Positions 1 through 11,337 of a DNA stretch of 64,000 nt are shown here, piece after piece (the first letter of the stretch is position 1; every line of letters starts with the position of its first letter). The position numbers were made by a program, and so were the translations under genes. The notes below the pieces were generated by a model. That model had not been told where the DNA came from, did not search any database, and saw only the letters and a program-made list of their open reading frames with translations. The DNA comes from Mermis nigrescens (taxonomy: Eukaryota; Nematoda; Enoplea; Mermithida; Mermithidae). The DNA lies in assembly GCA_036768485.1 (NCBI GenBank), contig JAVLUZ010000617.1:434001-498000 (forward strand), in the 5' to 3' direction.

Positions 1-968
1 TGATGGGTTGCCTGAGAAGCTGGCGGAGTTGGGACTGGTTCCACGCGCAGGCAAATACGACTGTCCAACATGTGGCGGGAAGATGGTTCTAATCAAGGAT
101 GAATCATGGGTGGATGGATGGATATGGACGTGCCGGGCGCGTGTGTCGGTCAGGAAACAGAAGGCGCGGCCTTGCGGAGTGCGAGTGGGCTTGCGCAAGC
201 ACACGCTTTTTGAGAATTCAAGTTACCGATTTGGAAAGTTCTTGGATTCGTCAATTTCTGGGTCGGAGGTGCAACTTTGCGATTTACTGGCGAACAGCTC
301 GAGATGGCCCAAGAAAGTCTGGTCAACTGGTCATCTTACTGCCGGGAGGTCGTATTTGATGCATTCTTCACGAACCCAGAAAAACTCGGTGGCCCTGGGA
401 AGGTCGTCGAGATCGACGAATCCAAATTTGGTAAGCAAAAATATCATAGGGGGCATTCTGTGGAGGGCCAATGGGTCTTCGGCGGCTATGAACGGGGCTC
501 CAGTCGCGTGTTTATGGTAGCCGTCGAGGCCCGGGGGTCTGACACACTGCTACCCGTAATCCGAGAGTGGATTAACCCGGGTACGACGATTCTTTCTGAC
601 TTTTGGAAGGCATATATATATGACTGCTTGGGAGACCATGGCTACATTCACATGAAAGTAAATCATTCTCTGAATTTTAAAGATCCTGACACACAGACAC
701 ATACTAACGCCATTGAGTCCTCCTGGCGAGCAGCCAAGTCTAGTTTTGCATCGTCAGGGAGAATAAAGCACATGTACCCGGTAATCTAGCTCGGTACATG
801 TTCCAAAAGCGATGCAAGGAAATGCAACTTGATCGCACGGTCGAGTTTCTGCGGATGGCTGGGCAGCTGTACAATCCGTGTAAGCCCAGTGCACCACAAT
901 TTGACGAGGACAGGGACAGCCGCGAGGAAGTGGAGGACAGTGACAGCCACGATGAATTGGAGTTTTAG
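1..968 (+). pseudogene. Merlin-superfamily (IS1595/ISXO2-like) DDE transposase, frameshifted, 5' end outside window
   Basis: The reading is open from the window edge and starts inside the protein. Frame 2 (to about base 242) carries a zinc ribbon: CPTCGGKM, then a WTC pair, then CG, ending in RKHTLFENS, the usual Merlin layout. Near base 243 the frame jumps to frame 1, which carries the catalytic core: first Asp in VEIDESKFG, second Asp in ILSDFWKAY, and the Glu in HTNAIESSW. Near base 779 it jumps to frame 0 and runs to a TAG at 966-968 with an acidic tail. The core matches the ISXO2-like DDE domain of cut-and-paste Merlin transposons. Two indels mean no full enzyme can be made, so this is a dead copy. 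Family call is firm; the exact indel bases are approximate. Confidence 0.82.
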
Positions 969-1056
969 TATAGTAAGTTGTGTTGAAAACATATTTTCTG
1001 ATCATTCAGTTCAGCTTAAGACGGGCTTAGGCTTAGGCTTAGTTATGTGCCTTCAC

Positions 1057-1170
1057 ATTGGTGCCAGGGGATGATGTAAGCCTGAGTCAGATGGGGCAAA
1101 AATTGCGGAGCGAGCGAAGCGATTTTTGCCCCATCTTTGGCTTAGGCTTAGATCATCCCCTGACACCAAT
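1057..1170. repeat. Long imperfect palindrome just downstream of the Merlin copy
   Basis: The outer arms read ATTGGTGCCAGGGGATGAT and, inverted, ATCATCCCCTGACACCAAT. An inner pair GATGGGGCAAAAAT / ATTTTTGCCCCATC closes on a short GCGGAGCGAGCGAAGC centre. The DNA can fold into a cruciform. It may be the 3' part of the Merlin element or a foldback MITE; I see no target duplication. Confidence 0.7.
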
Positions 1171-1242
1171 CTGAAGCCTCAAACAGCGCTTTTTAGGCTT
1201 CTAATCATCAGGAGCAGCACTATGAACCCAAGACATGCCCTG

Positions 1243-1320
1243 AACCAAGTTTGCAATATGCAAATTAGCCTAATTTGCATACTATGCAAATCAGGCTAAT
1301 TTGCATATCAAAACTTGGTT
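1243..1320. repeat. Near-perfect 38-bp inverted repeat with four POU-type octamers
   Basis: Two arms of about 38 bp are separated by only 3 bp. Each arm contains ATGCAAAT-type octamers (ATGCAAAT or its complement ATTTGCAT), four in about 60 bp, and the arms end in AACCAAGT / ACTTGGTT. This is a foldback/MITE-like structure. The octamer is the classic POU-factor binding word; function here is unknown. Confidence 0.7.
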
Positions 1321-1330
1321 TCCGCAGCCA

Positions 1331-3172
1331 GTTTAGGTTTCTAGTGATGCTCGCGATGATTAGAAACCCGAAAAACGTACGTTTTGTAAGAAATTGAAAA
1401 TCAGTAATTACGAATATTTTCCCTGGCGCCACCCGGTGGCGTGCGCGGTGGGCGCGGCATTGCCCACCTGCACCCCCCTGTCACAACCCGTAAAAATGTT
1501 TTAATCTGCTGTATTTTACTCTTTTTGAATATTCGTGATTTAGTTTGCATGAAAACAAATGATAATAATAACAATGAAATGACTTAGAATTATCAAATAT
1601 GGACAGAATATTGGACAAAAAGTGTCTGAATGAATGGACAGAGTACTAATCAAAAAAATAGGCATTTCAGGCTTGCTGGCACGTTTGGCGCTCTGCCATA
1701 ATTCCAACAACAGGCTTTGGTCTGCAAATGGCCTAAGGGGGTATTCCCTTCATAAATTGTTGTAGGGGGTATATACTCCCAATACCTCACAGTGCATGAA
1801 AATTTGGCTATTTTAATTTCTCTCCGACTTTTATATACCCATTTTTTCTATTTTCCAATGATTTTCTAGATGGAAATTAGAACGAAGGATATAAAATATA
1901 TTCTATTTTTGTGAAGTATCTATCAAGAAAGAACCATTTCCAATAAAAAATTTGAAAAAAAACTTTCTCTCTTCCGCGTTTTTTACGCATTTTTCGACTG
2001 TCCGTCGATTTTCTCATCTTAGCTCGGCCATGAATACGAAATTGAAATTTCAACTAAAGAAAACAAAGCTTTTCTCCACAAATGCCAACCAAGCCCAAGA
2101 ATTTTTGAATTTTTTCCATTTCCTGAAATTTTGGTTGAAAAATAGACTAAAAAGCGGGAAGAAAACGGTGCCAGTAAAGTGATTGATCTCGGAAACTAGA
2201 GGAGAGAAACAATACAGAAATAAATCAATCGGCGCAATGTGCCGAAGAAATTTGGCATTTCTTTCACCCAGCCTGGTCGAGCGGTTTTGAGCGCCAGAAG
2301 ACAAAAATAGATAAACAGTAAAGTTGGCGCGCCGGAAAAAAATTTATATTCTCTGCCACATTACTCAAATTTGAGCTCTTTTGAACGAAACAATGAATCC
2401 GGCGTGGAAAAAATGGCATGCTCTTAATGTCTAAGTCGTATTTCTGAGCTGATAAGGGCGGCTTAGAAGACAAAATACTATACATGCATGAGCAATGAAA
2501 ACAATGAAATTTGATCAATAAGATCTATAGTAAGAGTGGTGTGCATAAGTAATGGTACAAAGCATACCTTGAATGCACTAAAATCTTGAATTCACTAAAG
2601 AAGCCTGAATTGCACTAAAAGCCGTATGAACTAAATTATGCACTAAACACTTCAAAATGCGCTAAATCCAGTGTTGGCAACGCTACAGGTTTTAAGTTTA
2701 ATAAGGTTTTGTGGAGTACAAAAAATCATTGAGTTTTGGATTTTCTAGGTTTTTTATCCACAGGTTACTAACTTTTCAAATAGACGGAAATAAATACTGT
2801 AGGTGATTCAAATTGTGTTTCAATCTTCTTTTGTTTGCTTTATGCTGTTCCGCTAGTAAGGCCAATAGCCTTAGTCTTGCCAGCACAGTAATTAAACGCT
2901 CAAAAATATCAGCCTAACACAATTGCCATCATTTCTAAACAAGCTTGCAAGTATTGCAATTTAATTTTATAGAAAAATAGTTACGAGCCTGATATATCAT
3001 CCCTATTTCCTAATATTATTTTTGAGAAAGCGATACACTTTTTGATTAAATAATGGTAACGTCCGAGCATTGAAGAAGAAGCATTCGACAGCAGAGTTCA
3101 CATATGCATTGAGATAGTCATATTGTAAAGGCTTATGTATGCAGTTCGTAACTTATGATAAAGCGGAACAAG
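1331..3172. other. AT-rich stretch, no gene recognised
   Basis: A short GC-rich patch lies near 1428-1475. The rest is AT-rich with no open frame resembling a known protein on either strand. Confidence 0.5.
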
Positions 3173-3230
3173 TGGTGCCAAACGGATTCGAAACGTGGAC
3201 CTCTTCCTCCAAAGCTCAGAGCCTTAACCA
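3173..3230 (-). repeat. tRNA-like remnant (possible tRNA-derived SINE head)
   Basis: On the minus strand a D-arm-like TGGTTAAGGC is followed after a Leu/Ser-style spacer by GTTTCGAATCC (a good B box) and TTTGGCACCA. The 5' acceptor strand that should pair with the end is missing, so it is not an intact tRNA gene. Confidence 0.3.
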
Positions 3231-3327
3231 ATATTAGTAGTTCGTTTCGATAAAATGCAAAATTTTTATATTCGTAATGTTGTGCATTAGTTTACCTGCT
3301 TAATGAAGCATACTTAGTATGATAAAT

Positions 3328-3453
3328 TGACTAAAATGTTAGTACCAGCGTTTAAAATAAGCCCGAAGAATGGGATGCGATGGGCGGAGCGAGCGACGAG
3401 GTACTCATCCATTACTAAAGTTGCTTCAAACGCTGGCACCAACATTTTGGTCA
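3328..3453. repeat. Foldback MITE
   Basis: Terminal arms of about 26 bp (TGACTAAAATGTTAGTACCA and its near-exact inverse ending TTTTGGTCA) enclose a centre containing GGCGGAGCGAGCGA. The centre resembles that of the palindrome at 1057-1170, suggesting one family. Confidence 0.6.
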
Positions 3454-3719
3454 GTCACATAAATCTGCAGAAACAATCCCAGCCACCATATTTGTTTTTC
3501 GAAACCAGTTAGTGAAAGCTTTCACCGAATACTACTTGTTGTATACATTACTTATTGCGTGGCTATCTTATATGTGAACCAGCTATGTACGCAATGCCGA
3601 GAAAGATACATCCTTATATGCGGCAGTTGCAATGAACGATCGATTTGTTGTTGGATTCAATATTAGCTGAATAAAGTTGTTGCTCTTTGTTTTGTTTCGT
3701 GTCGCATCTGTAAGCATAC

Positions 3720-3858
3720 GTTGGCAGCAAGAAAATTCTGGGGGTGCAAGATTTTCAAAAGTTAAAAATGGCCTTAAAAATGGTGGTATGGCAAAAAAAC
3801 ACCATTTTCGACGTTTCCGTCGATCACTATCCATTGGCATCAAAATTGCGAAAAATAA
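3720..3858 (+). mobile_element. hAT-like MITE, CATAGGTGGGCAGC family, truncated copy
   Basis: The block from TGGCAGCAAGAAAATTCTGG through CCATTGGCATCAAAATTGCG matches copies at 5863, 41760, 46421, 48303, 51980 and 59340. The right end is missing and no target duplication is visible. Confidence 0.6.
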
Positions 3859-5051
3859 ATCAATCGTTGCTGCAGTCATAAGATGCGCCGCAAGAAGCAC
3901 GATAACCCTTCTACAGCAGTGTCTGTGAATATACTTTACACAACACGGTTTTTTGAAAATTTCTCCGCAAGTATAGGACCCTTAGACGAGCTTTTGTCTA
4001 TTGTCTGTTTCATTTTGACTTTGCAGTTTTTGTTTGAATTTTTCTAGCAGGAATCAGGCTGAAAGATGTACAAAGTGTTGATGCACTTTATCAGTGGTAT
4101 AGTATCAAGTGACTCGATATACTGTCGAATATCATACTTACCGTATTAGTTTAAAACTTTTTTATAGCCACTTTGAAGATTTTTTTTTCAAAACCCTTGA
4201 TTAAATGAAACGGAGTTATAACCATGTTTCTCAATGTTTAAATGCCCTGGTGCAAGTGCTAGGTAATTTAAAATACGTAGTGAAAATTAGGTCGATTTTT
4301 TGAAGCATTTTCCATGAGTTTCAGATTTATATATGTTCACACATGCAACAAGCTAAGCTGATCACTTGCTTATACCGTAAATTACTAAGTAGGCAATTTG
4401 CTGACAGTAGACACAGCTATATGCATAGGTGCCCAGACATATATACTGTACATGGGCATTTATAATGTTATAATTACACACCCTTGTACTGTAGCAACAT
4501 GGGAACAAAGTTCACAGGCACCGCAACTCAAAAGCAAAAAGAAACACCGCAGTAGAAGGTTAAAGCATCAATAAGAAGTTTGAAGCAGCTAGCTGTTACA
4601 AAACATAGTAGGGCATGACATTATTTGCTGAAGTCTATAACAGTAATAAGACTTTAACGAAAAATGGGCCGGTTTGGAATGGAACAGACGATGAAAAATT
4701 CTATACTTCTTTTGTGGTTCATCAATCCATGTGGATAAAATATAGCAAACAGTCTCTCGATGAACGGCGCGGTGTACACTTATAAAAGCTGAAGATAATA
4801 ATGTTTAGTTATTTTACTGCGATAGTTATTTCGTACGTAAGTATAAACAGATTAGACATGTGCGACTCGATAAAAAGAATAAATGAACAATAGGAAATAT
4901 TCCTTATGAATCTGATGCGATGAAATCGGCACATAAACATAAGACCGGTTTCTGAATTAACGCAGCATACCAACTCAATGCAAAAGTACTAAAGCGCATA
5001 AAATATTCAAATTGGGCAAAATCGTGCATAAGAAGAAAATTCAATTAGCAG
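3859..5051. other. AT-rich stretch, no gene recognised
   Basis: No long open frame, RNA gene or clear repeat boundary is visible. Confidence 0.45.
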
Positions 5052-5291
5052 TCAGCCTTTCGCGTGAGCCTCGCGTAGCTGCTGCGGCTCAAAAACACCA
5101 TATTCGGTGACAACAGCGCGGATGAGCTGAGCGGGAGTGACGTCAAAGGCGGGGTTCAACCAAATTGTGCCCTGAAGTCACAGGCTCCCCACTCGGCCCG
5201 TGCGTCATTTCTTTGGCAGGTCGCTGCTCGACCACTATTTCAGAGCCGCGGCGCGTTTCGGCGTGAAACGAGCTGGTTAGGCAAGCGGCAG
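5052..5291 (-). pseudogene. MRI1: C-terminal fragment of methylthioribose-1-phosphate isomerase (MRI1-like)
   Basis: MRI1 converts methylthioribose-1-phosphate to methylthioribulose-1-phosphate in the methionine salvage pathway. Read on the minus strand, the end shows LNPAFDVTPAQLIRAVVTEY then GVFEPQQLREAHAKG and a TGA (5052-5054). This is the highly conserved C-terminus with its NPAFDVTP signature. The segment upstream (about 5180-5291) reads SEIVVEQRPAKEMTH, also typical of the family, but in another frame; the switch falls near 5165-5175. A possible splice acceptor TTTTCAG abuts 5291. No earlier MRI1 exons are seen within 2 kb upstream. It is either a last exon with a small intron or indel, or a stranded relic; I favour a relic. 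The family call rests on the two conserved blocks. Confidence 0.65.
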
Positions 5292-5862
5292 CTGAAAAGG
5301 GTTCTTGATGAAAATGAAACAAACTGCCAACGCGTACGTCCCGATTTTGTGAAACATGTCGCCGTTCAAAAGGCTGCGCGGTCACCCTCAAAAATGGATT
5401 AAAATAAAATAACAAAATCAAAAATGGCGCCTACCCAGGTTTTTTAGAGCACCAAAAGAGTCCGAGAGATATCATTGATGCGTACGATACGCGCTAATTT
5501 GCTGAATCGCAAGCAGGCGTGCGTAAGTTAATTAGTACAGCTAAACCCAAAAATTGAAACCTTCTCGGAAGAATAAAGCACATGGATAACAATGCGTAAA
5601 ATCAAATTTTTCTACAATAATGCCGTTAATTAATGCCAAACTGTAACTAACATCGTAAACACACATGGGCGTGAGGTTAGGGGTTTACACCCGCCCCCCA
5701 AATCAAAATCGATAAACCCCAGAAGTGAATTTTCGTGCTTTATTTTTGGCAATTTGGCTTCATCGAACCCCAAAGAATTTGGTTATTTGCTCATGTATGA
5801 TCGGAACTATCTTTTCAGACATTAGTTCCGTAAAGCCAAGAATTTTAGATTTTGCCGCCGAC

Positions 5863-6102
5863 CATAGGTAGGCAGCACCAAAATTCTGGGGGTGCAAAGG
5901 TTTTTTCAAGGTCAAAGAATGGACTTAAATTCGTGGCATGGCGAAAAAGACATTTCCAACGTTTGTCATCGAGCACTATCCATTGGCATCAAAAATTGGA
6001 AAAAACAAAAAAATTTAAACTCAATTCTGGGGGTATTTCGGTTTCTAGAGTATTCGCCCTTCTGAAGTGCATACCCTCCTAACACCCCACGCCTCACGTG
6101 TG
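5863..6102 (+). mobile_element. hAT-like MITE, CATAGGTGGGCAGC family
   Basis: It starts CATAGGTAGGCAGCACC and ends CCCACGCCTCACGTGTG. The flanking 8-mers CCGCCGAC and ATGCCGAC agree at 6 of 8 positions, an aged target duplication. The internal core ACTATCCATTGGCATC is shared with the other copies. Confidence 0.65.
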
Positions 6103-6110
6103 ATGCCGAC

Positions 6111-7485
6111 CCCACTCAATGGACCTCGTATTGAAACTGTATATGTAAATATGAATAAATATGTACATACCTACCTACCATGCAATTTATACATAAGGTA
6201 TACAGTTTGCCAAGTTTTTAAAAGTTCAGAGCAACCGTATATCCTAAGCGTCGAGTGGTTGCTGTATTATACTAGCACATCCATTAGGATTATATCATGT
6301 GTACATATTATGTACGTTATTATATTACGTTATGAAGAACATACATACATATTACACACCACATGAATGAGGCATATCATGCATACCATAATTAGATACT
6401 TAAAATTTCTGTCAATTAAATTATGTTATGCACTACAGCTTTCTAAACCTGAAAAAACCGAAAAATAAGATAATAAAGTATTTACAAGAACATTGTAGTT
6501 AACGCGACAATAAATTGTATCATTTTTATACGTTATAAAACGTAATCAGTTGCTGTCAAAGGAATTTAATCACTCGCATACCTACTACGACCGCGTCAAT
6601 TTTTCCGTGTTCATTAGCCAGCCGACCATACTGTCACAAATTAGGGTGGACATATTTTCATAACACGAATTCATAGGCTGTGAGACGGGCACCTTGATTA
6701 TAAGAGCCTCGTTTCTGTGAAGTAGACCATTTCAATTCGATTTTGCTCAGCCAATTTTCGAATAATCCCACAAATAGTTTTTCGATTTCGTTCGATATCT
6801 TAAAGGAATACACATGAAATCCTAAACAAGCAGAATATTCAAGAGATACAAGAACACTCGACATAAGAAAACTGTTCCGTTGAAATAAAAAATAATAAGT
6901 AAATAAATAAATAAATTTGTGTACCTACATAGCTTGGAAAGATTTACAAAACTACGCTGAAGCTTCTGTGAACTCGCTTATGTAAGTGCATTTGCGCCAG
7001 ATATAGTAATTTCATTCTTTAGTCAATGACTGTCCGCCTCGTTCAGAAATCTCAAAAGATCTAACAGAAGCAGCATAGCATACTAAACGCATGAGGCAGG
7101 CACGTATCTCTGGGGAATAGGAGGTTCGGACCCTCCCAACATTCAAAAAATCGGACAAATAGGACTTGTTAAACGTTATTTTGTGCAATTTTTGGCCTTT
7201 AGGCTCCCCAAAAATTGTTGGTCCCCCCAAAATAGGATGTATACCTGATGAAAATATATTAATTGAAACAAATGTATATTCTTTACATGTACAATCCTTG
7301 CATTTATATCGTGAAGTTTGTTTAGAAATCCGATAGAAATTAATGAAGGTAGTTTTTCATTCCAAAGCCCTCGACGCCCGGGTATGTTCATGGCACTCTA
7401 ATCCTTCTCGGAACTGAGATTCAGGATATCACTGATCTAAAACTTTCGCTTCAACCTGAGGTGCTTTTCTACAAGTGTATTACAG
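6111..7485. other. No gene recognised
   Basis: AT-rich DNA with ATGT/TACAT simple repeats around 6140-6360. Open frames here do not resemble known proteins. Confidence 0.4.
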
Positions 7486-7621
7486 GTGGAAAGGGGTTTA
7501 CAAGGGGCGCCAAGGATTGATTCCTGTTGATCATGTTGAACCGTTGCTTCAAAATATTACGGACGGTCTACTGGGGAAGGACTTGGATCTGGTTGGATCG
7601 ATCTGACAAGATCACGCGTAG
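7486..7621 (+). pseudogene. SH3-domain exon remnant, possibly phospholipase C-gamma
   Basis: After the acceptor GTATTACAG the frame reads WKGVYKGRQGLIPVDHVEPL, the C-terminal half of an SH3 domain (Trp of the RT/n-Src region, GLIP, then HVE). The frame meets TGA at 7604-7606, 18 bases before a good donor (GTGAGC at 7622), so the exon looks damaged or the splice site lies earlier. Alone it could belong to several SH3 proteins. The PLC-gamma reading depends on the two blocks downstream on the same strand (9192 and 10607), which fall in the right domain order. Confidence 0.35.
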
Positions 7622-8130
7622 GTGAGCAAATTTAAATTGCTCTCAAAGTGTCAAGACTACCAGACTTGCACGATTATTTATTGTTTTTGATTTCATCTGA
7701 TTGCATTATATTGAACTTAAGAAATCGTTATTCGGCTTCTACAATTTTTCGGTGTACGACATTAGAACACTAAATAATAGCCTTGATATTATCAATTCCA
7801 CACTAATTATGTATTAAATTTAATTTAGACTACATGTGTGTAGATACATGACGTTAAATCGATAATTCATGCGAATCAATTGAACATGAATATTAATTTT
7901 TGAAATTATCATGTTGTGAAATTATTAGAGAATTCTCAATTCACGCAATCATATGCATTTTTGACATGTCGCTTTTGTTAGCTCTTTGGATCGCTGAAAT
8001 AGCTCGATAATGGCTGTATTTTGTGACTGATGCAGATTCGCTTGAATAAATCGGTGAATTACAATTATCGTCCTATTCTACAAGAATGTACATAATTTAA
8101 ATTACATGAAGCTATGCAAGTACGCATGTA

Positions 8131-9117
8131 CAGTGCCGCTCAAAAGTTTGAGCATCCCTTCGCCAAATCGCATTTTACTTATTGACTATTTTTCTGAATT
8201 AGAATAAACGCAAAATAAATTTGACACACTTGAAGTGACTTTTATTTGAATTCTGGACGTAATTTCATGCATTTACATAATTTAAAAAACTAGTAGGACC
8301 ACCTTTGTACAACAGTAGCCTGGAAAAACAAAACACAAAATACGCTATTTCTTCAAGTTCAATGGAATCTCAAATATTCATCAGCTTTGATTTCATGAAT
8401 TCTTTTAATTTTGGATGAAAGTTTTGTTTAATGAGTATCTACATATTTTATAATACACAATAAAATTTCAATCAGATTTTAGACATTTGATTGGAATCAC
8501 GTGTCAACTAATGGCTTCATTTTTAAATAAAAAGTTTCATTGACACTATGCACTGCTTCATTTTTAAATTGTTTTCTCATAGTGAAATCCATTTTTATTG
8601 ACTCCTGCTGAGCGCTGTAGACTTAATACTTTATTAAATGTTCTTCTAGGAAATTAAAGTAAGTGATTTGCAGTAAATTTGGGATACCTTATTAAGGACG
8701 GGAACCAAACGTTTCATATCATCACGCATTGAAAGCACCCTGTATTAAAATGGGTCAGCCCCTCCATACCCAAACACATTTGTATCTTTGCCGGGTCGCT
8801 GAGGGACAGCAATTATTGATTCTCGGTGCAAACTAATTAAATTCTTGATTCATCCATAATTTCTCATAAGCCGATTTAATTGACTGAACATGAATAAAAA
8901 TGCAGCAATTTTTGTCAGAAATATATACATTTTTTTGCTGTTTTACGCACAATGAATTTATTGGAACACGAAATAAATATAATAATTCGATTATCCACCT
9001 AAGAAAATACCAAGGAGCTAATCGCACACGTTGACAACCGTTAAGATTGTACTTAGATCGCTAAAACAATACAACGCTATGTACACTGTAGGGTGCCTGA
9101 ACTTTTGAGCGGCACTG
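8131..9117 (+). mobile_element. Tc1/mariner-like non-autonomous element
   Basis: Terminal inverted repeats begin CAGTGCCGCTCAAAAGTT on both sides (left CAGTGCCGCTCAAAAGTTTG, right ending ACTTTTGAGCGGCACTG). The left flank is TA; the right flank is TT, a decayed TA duplication. The interior has no transposase frame. It sits in the gap between the first two PLC-gamma-like exons. Confidence 0.72.
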
Positions 9118-9191
9118 TTTGTACATGCTTGCGTTGCATGTCGATTTAAGTTTTCTTATGGTTTGCCAAGTGCTGTAATTTCTATATATAG

Positions 9192-9343
9192 AAATATTGG
9201 GATGCTGACAAGGAAAATGTCCTAAAGTTAGTGCATGGATTACCACATCCGACACATGAGTGCATCATAAATAGCGACTCAAGGGAAGATTTTATGGACT
9301 GGGTCAACGCTTTACAGGACGATTAGAGGAGCGAACGGATAAG
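9192..9343 (+). pseudogene. Split-PH-domain exon remnant of phospholipase C-gamma
   Basis: The frame opens at an ATATAG acceptor and ends SDSREDFMDWVNALQDD. This matches the last strand and C-terminal helix of the split PH domain in PLC-gamma, where a DS-[RQ]-E-[DE]-x-x-DW pattern is expected. The upstream part has the right length for the preceding strands. A TAG at 9324-9326 interrupts it 18 bases before a donor (GTAGAC at 9344). Order and strand fit the SH3-like exon before it and the Y-box start after it. I read it as part of a decayed PLC-gamma gene. Confidence 0.5.
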
Positions 9344-10606
9344 GTAGACTTGATTTTATATTGTTTGCTATACATATTGCATGCGCTATCAATATCAATT
9401 AGGTGATGGAAATTTAAAGAGTAAGTGAAAGACATCGCCATATATTATCTTTCTATCATGCATTTTAAAGATCATTGTGGGTTGATCTGATTCCTTTTTT
9501 GCTTCTGGGCACTTAAAGGAATGTCTCAATGTCAATTATGCAGGATTCGCTGAATAAATTGAGTACTTTGTATATACTGTGGAACGGGCTTAGTTGATCA
9601 GTGTACTGGCAGGAGTATTCCTCGTCGTAAATCTTCCAATGTATGTTAATGTGCATACGTATGAATGTCACCTCTGCTAAAATTGAGGGTTCATATGCGG
9701 TCTCACATAGGTGTGCAACCCTTTTAAGAGTCGGAGATAGCAAATATAAATCCTTCTGCGTATCATTTCTGACTCACATGGTATGTTTTTGAGTCCAAAC
9801 AAAGCTATTTAGCTAGTTTTCTGAGCCTAAAAAGCTATATAGTAATTTTTTGTGGGCCGAAATGGCTCGGGGGAGTAATACCCTTTTCTCATCCTATACT
9901 CATGTATGGTATCGCAGGTTTTCGCGGCTAATAGCTTTTTAGGGATAGTTGTTAATTTTTTCTTATATATAACTAATCAAGCATACTGGATAAACGCATT
10001 TTGACGATGAAGCTTTCACAATTTTTAACGTCGTGTGTTAGGGAATATTGAAAAACTTCGTCGGCGATAAGCGACGCGTTCTAGCCTGAAAAAAATTTGA
10101 GCTTCTACTCATATGTTTGTAATCGTACATGAACTGGGCCCAACTTATGGGATGTATTTGGTCCCAAAAATTTTCAATGGTCGGTAAAGGGCCAAAAAGT
10201 CAGTGGTCTGCGACCTGCGCAGAGTACAAATTTTTTTGACATTTAATATCGGTTAGGAAACAAAGCAATTTAGTATGTAAATTGCTGATTTTGTTGTAGT
10301 TTTTAAGGTTCATACCAGGACTTGCATCGTGGGGAGGATATGGAAGTCTAGACCTCATAACGCAAAGTGCGTTTGAAAATAATCAGAAACTTTCGCATAA
10401 GTGTTTGGAAATGAGCAAAGACATTGGATTAAAATAGTTTTTACACTATTTCACCATTTGCACGAGTTTTTGAGGCCATTTTGGCTTAAAAAAGCTGTCT
10501 CGCTGACCCACTCTGATCTATGCCTAGACCCCAAACCTGGCGCTTTTGTTCGGTAGCAACCTTCTGCTTTTTCTCACTCGCCGCTAGGAACTACTTCTTA
10601 TCCCAG
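9344..10606. other. Intron-like DNA between PLC-gamma-like exons
   Basis: No open frame of note; fragments of dispersed repeats near 9860-9900 (GGGGGAGTAATACCC). Confidence 0.35.
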
Positions 10607-10706
10607 GCTATGCAGCTGAAGCATCGCGAAAATGCCTGAAAATTGCTAAAGGTGAGTTGTCAAACTTGGTAATTTATTGTCAAGCAGTGCAGTTCAATCC
10701 CGGATC
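10607..10706 (+). pseudogene. Exon starting the Y catalytic half of phospholipase C-gamma
   Basis: The exon runs from an acceptor ATCCCAG to a strong donor GTAAGT at 10707. It reads EASRKCLKIAKGELSNLVIY then CQAVQFNPGS. ELSxLVxYC is the start of the Y half of the PI-PLC barrel in PLC-gamma, preceded by the expected basic KIA stretch. PLC-gamma cleaves PIP2 to IP3 and diacylglycerol after receptor tyrosine kinase activation. The next exons (rest of Y, then C2) should follow, but a Polinton starts 101 bases after the donor and I find nothing recognisable between its right end and PNPT1. The gene therefore appears cut here. Confidence 0.6.
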
Positions 10707-10733
10707 GTAAGTATTTTATACAGCATATTTAAC

Positions 10734-10806
10734 ATGTATGTATGTATTTATGTATGTTTATGTATGTATGTATGTATGTATGTATGTATGTATGTATGTA
10801 TGCATG
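10734..10806 (+). repeat. (TATG)n microsatellite
   Basis: Imperfect TATG/TATT units run up to the first base of the Polinton and may have overwritten the original left target duplication. Confidence 0.9.
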
Positions 10807-11138
10807 AGTAGTATAGCATGGTTCCCTAGCCCGCAAAGCTGCGTCCCTAGCGTGCAACACAAAGTATATTCGGCTATGTTTTGTGTTATAGGCTCCGCCC
10901 CACCCGATCGTAGAGAAGTAGCCTCTCCTGTGTTATAGCATAGGCGGATAAGTGCTCTGGCTTGCACCCTGGCTTTTTCTCAGGGCGCAATAATGAGGCA
11001 TGGGGGAAGGGGAAGCTGGAGCAAACCAATGAATTAACATACATATTGTAAGGTGCATACCTACACGATTAAAAAATTGCTAAACAGTGTGCGTAATAAG
11101 CGCATTGATGAAGCATTTTTTGCAGCTGGTAATATCAT
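10807..11138 (+). repeat. Polinton left terminal inverted repeat
   Basis: It pairs with 20099-20402. Conserved blocks include GTGCAACACAAAGTATAT, CTCTCCTGTGTTATAGCATA, AATTAACATACATATTGTAA and TTTTTTGCAGCTGGTAATAT. This arm has about 20 extra bp near its tip, where TCCCTAGC is duplicated. The arms differ at many positions, so they have diverged since insertion or were not recently homogenised. Confidence 0.9.
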
Positions 11139-11296
11139 TATTGGCAACCTATTTCCATTTTAAGTGCATGTGATGAAATATTTATTTATAGTCTAGGTCC
11201 ACGGTCTACTGCATCTTAATCATTCAAGGGGTAGACCGCCGCTCTAGACTAGAAGTTCAACCCCCAATTTCCAAGCCGTTTTGGACTTGCAAAATC

Positions 11297-11304
11297 TATA
11301 AATA
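11297..11304 (+). promoter_or_regulatory. TATAAATA box for the 11338 gene
   Basis: CTATAAATACT lies 41 bases upstream of the ATG at 11338, just inside the left terminal repeat. It is one of nine similarly placed octamers in the element. Confidence 0.7.
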
Positions 11305-11337
11305 CTATTAATTCTTTTATTAATTTAAAACTTCAAA

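Noticed and set aside
3173..3230. An intact tRNA gene on the minus strand
   Set aside because: The B box is good, but the 5' acceptor strand is missing; kept only as a tRNA-like remnant.
10738..10967. Frames rich in Met/Tyr/Val/Cys or Thr/Ile/His
   Set aside because: They are read-through of the TATG microsatellite into the Polinton terminal repeat.
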